Positions 42,331 through 42,587 of a stretch of DNA of 42,587 nt are shown here, one piece after another. The translations under genes and the position numbers were made by a program. The notes beneath the pieces were generated by a model, which had not been told where the DNA came from, did no database searches, and saw only the letters and a list, made by a program, of their open reading frames with translations. The first letter of the stretch is position 1; the number at the start of each line of letters is the position of its first letter. Source of the stretch: JANXQE01 sp035651635 (lineage in GTDB: Bacteria > Verrucomicrobiota > Verrucomicrobiia > Limisphaerales > UBA8199); contig DASRFK010000194.1 in assembly GCA_035651635.1 (NCBI GenBank), forward strand, positions 1 to 42,587, given 5' to 3'.

Positions 42331-42484
42331 CTGGATCTCTGCGGACTGAAAGTCAGACTGAAAGTCCGCGCGCCGGCGCGCGCGCATTCCTTGCCCGCAG
42401 AAACGGCCGATTACCGCCTGACGCCAAACTTCCCTGCGCCAGATTCAGTTCCGGGATCTCTGCGGACTGAAAGTCCGCGCGCCG
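42331..42484. repeat. Diverged copy of the left-edge repeat family
   Basis: One full unit (about 42376-42484) carries GCGGACTGAAAGTCCGC as its second hairpin. A partial unit (about 42331-42374) before it has two tandem GACTGAAAGTC pieces. The unit is related to the 109 bp repeat at 131-455 (CGCGC...TGCCCGCAGAAAC, ATCTCTGCGGACT). Frames open here are composition artefacts. Confidence 0.8.
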
Positions 42485-42587
42485 ATAGGGGTAGGGATGG
42501 CGCTTTCGCGCCACCCCTCCCTCCAAACCGGACGGGCGGATTTCCCGCATCCGGCTTTCCAGTCGGTGGTGTCTCGGCGAGACTAAC
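42485..42587 (-). mobile_element. 3' end of a group II intron (domains V and VI)
   Basis: On the minus strand, 42558-42525 is a 34-nt domain V. It has an AGC triad whose A, G and C pair with U, U (wobble) and G, a two-base bulge (CC) on the 3' strand, and a GAAA-containing loop. It is followed, after 3 bases, by domain VI (42521-42489) with a bulged A at 42492 as branch point. The intron ends in ...CTAT at 42485, so A is eight bases from the 3' splice site, as expected. The rest of the intron and any reverse transcriptase lie beyond the right edge. The 3' exon is the repeat at 42376-42484. Confidence 0.85.

Noticed and set aside
42271..42550. Minus-strand frames upstream of ruvB, including an N-terminal extension to 42387
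   Set aside because: They translate the repeat family and the intron end. RuvB homology begins just after ATG 42270.

Overview
The window looks like a chromosomal segment of a soil or freshwater member of the Verrucomicrobia, probably the Pedosphaera/Limisphaerales side. This is judged from gene content and not from a marker gene. The clues are many secreted modular proteins, a paralogous pair of phosphodiester-glycosidase genes, a sialate O-acetylesterase, a DUF4982-type GH2 enzyme, a PQQ-type propeller, a Ser/Thr kinase with a WD40 tail next to an ECF sigma factor, weak or absent Shine-Dalgarno sequences, and several families of short palindromic repeats. GC content is high. No rRNA, tRNA or CRISPR array was seen.

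Layout. 1-496: about three tandem copies of a 109-110 bp double-hairpin repeat. 497-4836 (minus): a compact operon of a GH20-like enzyme and two phosphodiester glycosidases. 5037-6164: a DUF4337 membrane protein and a convergent Nudix hydrolase. 6552-8272: a secreted BNR/WD-like propeller and a small verrucomicrobial protein. 8446-12751: a transmembrane kinase with 14 WD40 repeats and an ECF sigma factor on the other strand, with a MITE-like element between them that ends on the sigma factor's stop codon. 12879-21213 (plus): a giant RHS/YD-repeat protein with an N-terminal C39-like domain, followed by a secreted Ig/TSP3 protein. 21227-22834 (minus): a sialate O-acetylesterase. 22949-31747 (plus): a Wsp-type chemosensory operon. 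31779-32732: an S66 peptidase. 32747-35474 (minus): a collagen-like/YadA-head/S74-chaperone surface protein and a small secreted partner. 35842-40444 (minus): a GH2 enzyme and a PQQ-like propeller, separated by REP elements. 40648-42270 (minus): an ACT-domain protein and RuvB. 42331-42587: one more copy of the left-edge repeat family, interrupted by the 3' end (domains V and VI) of a group II intron.

The most interesting system is the operon at 22949-31747. Genes matching WspA, WspB, WspD, WspE and WspF are overlapped head to tail. The last position, where WspR (receiver plus GGDEF diguanylate cyclase) sits in Pseudomonas, holds a protein that keeps a WspR-like receiver and linker but carries a hybrid histidine kinase (HisKA, HATPase, two receivers, a degenerate Hpt) in place of GGDEF. 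No CheR/WspC is present. This suggests that a surface-sensing pathway usually ending in c-di-GMP synthesis has been rewired into a phosphorelay. Many neighbours are secreted or surface proteins (adhesin, RHS, glycosidases), which would fit a surface-attached, polysaccharide-degrading life, but a regulatory link is inference only.
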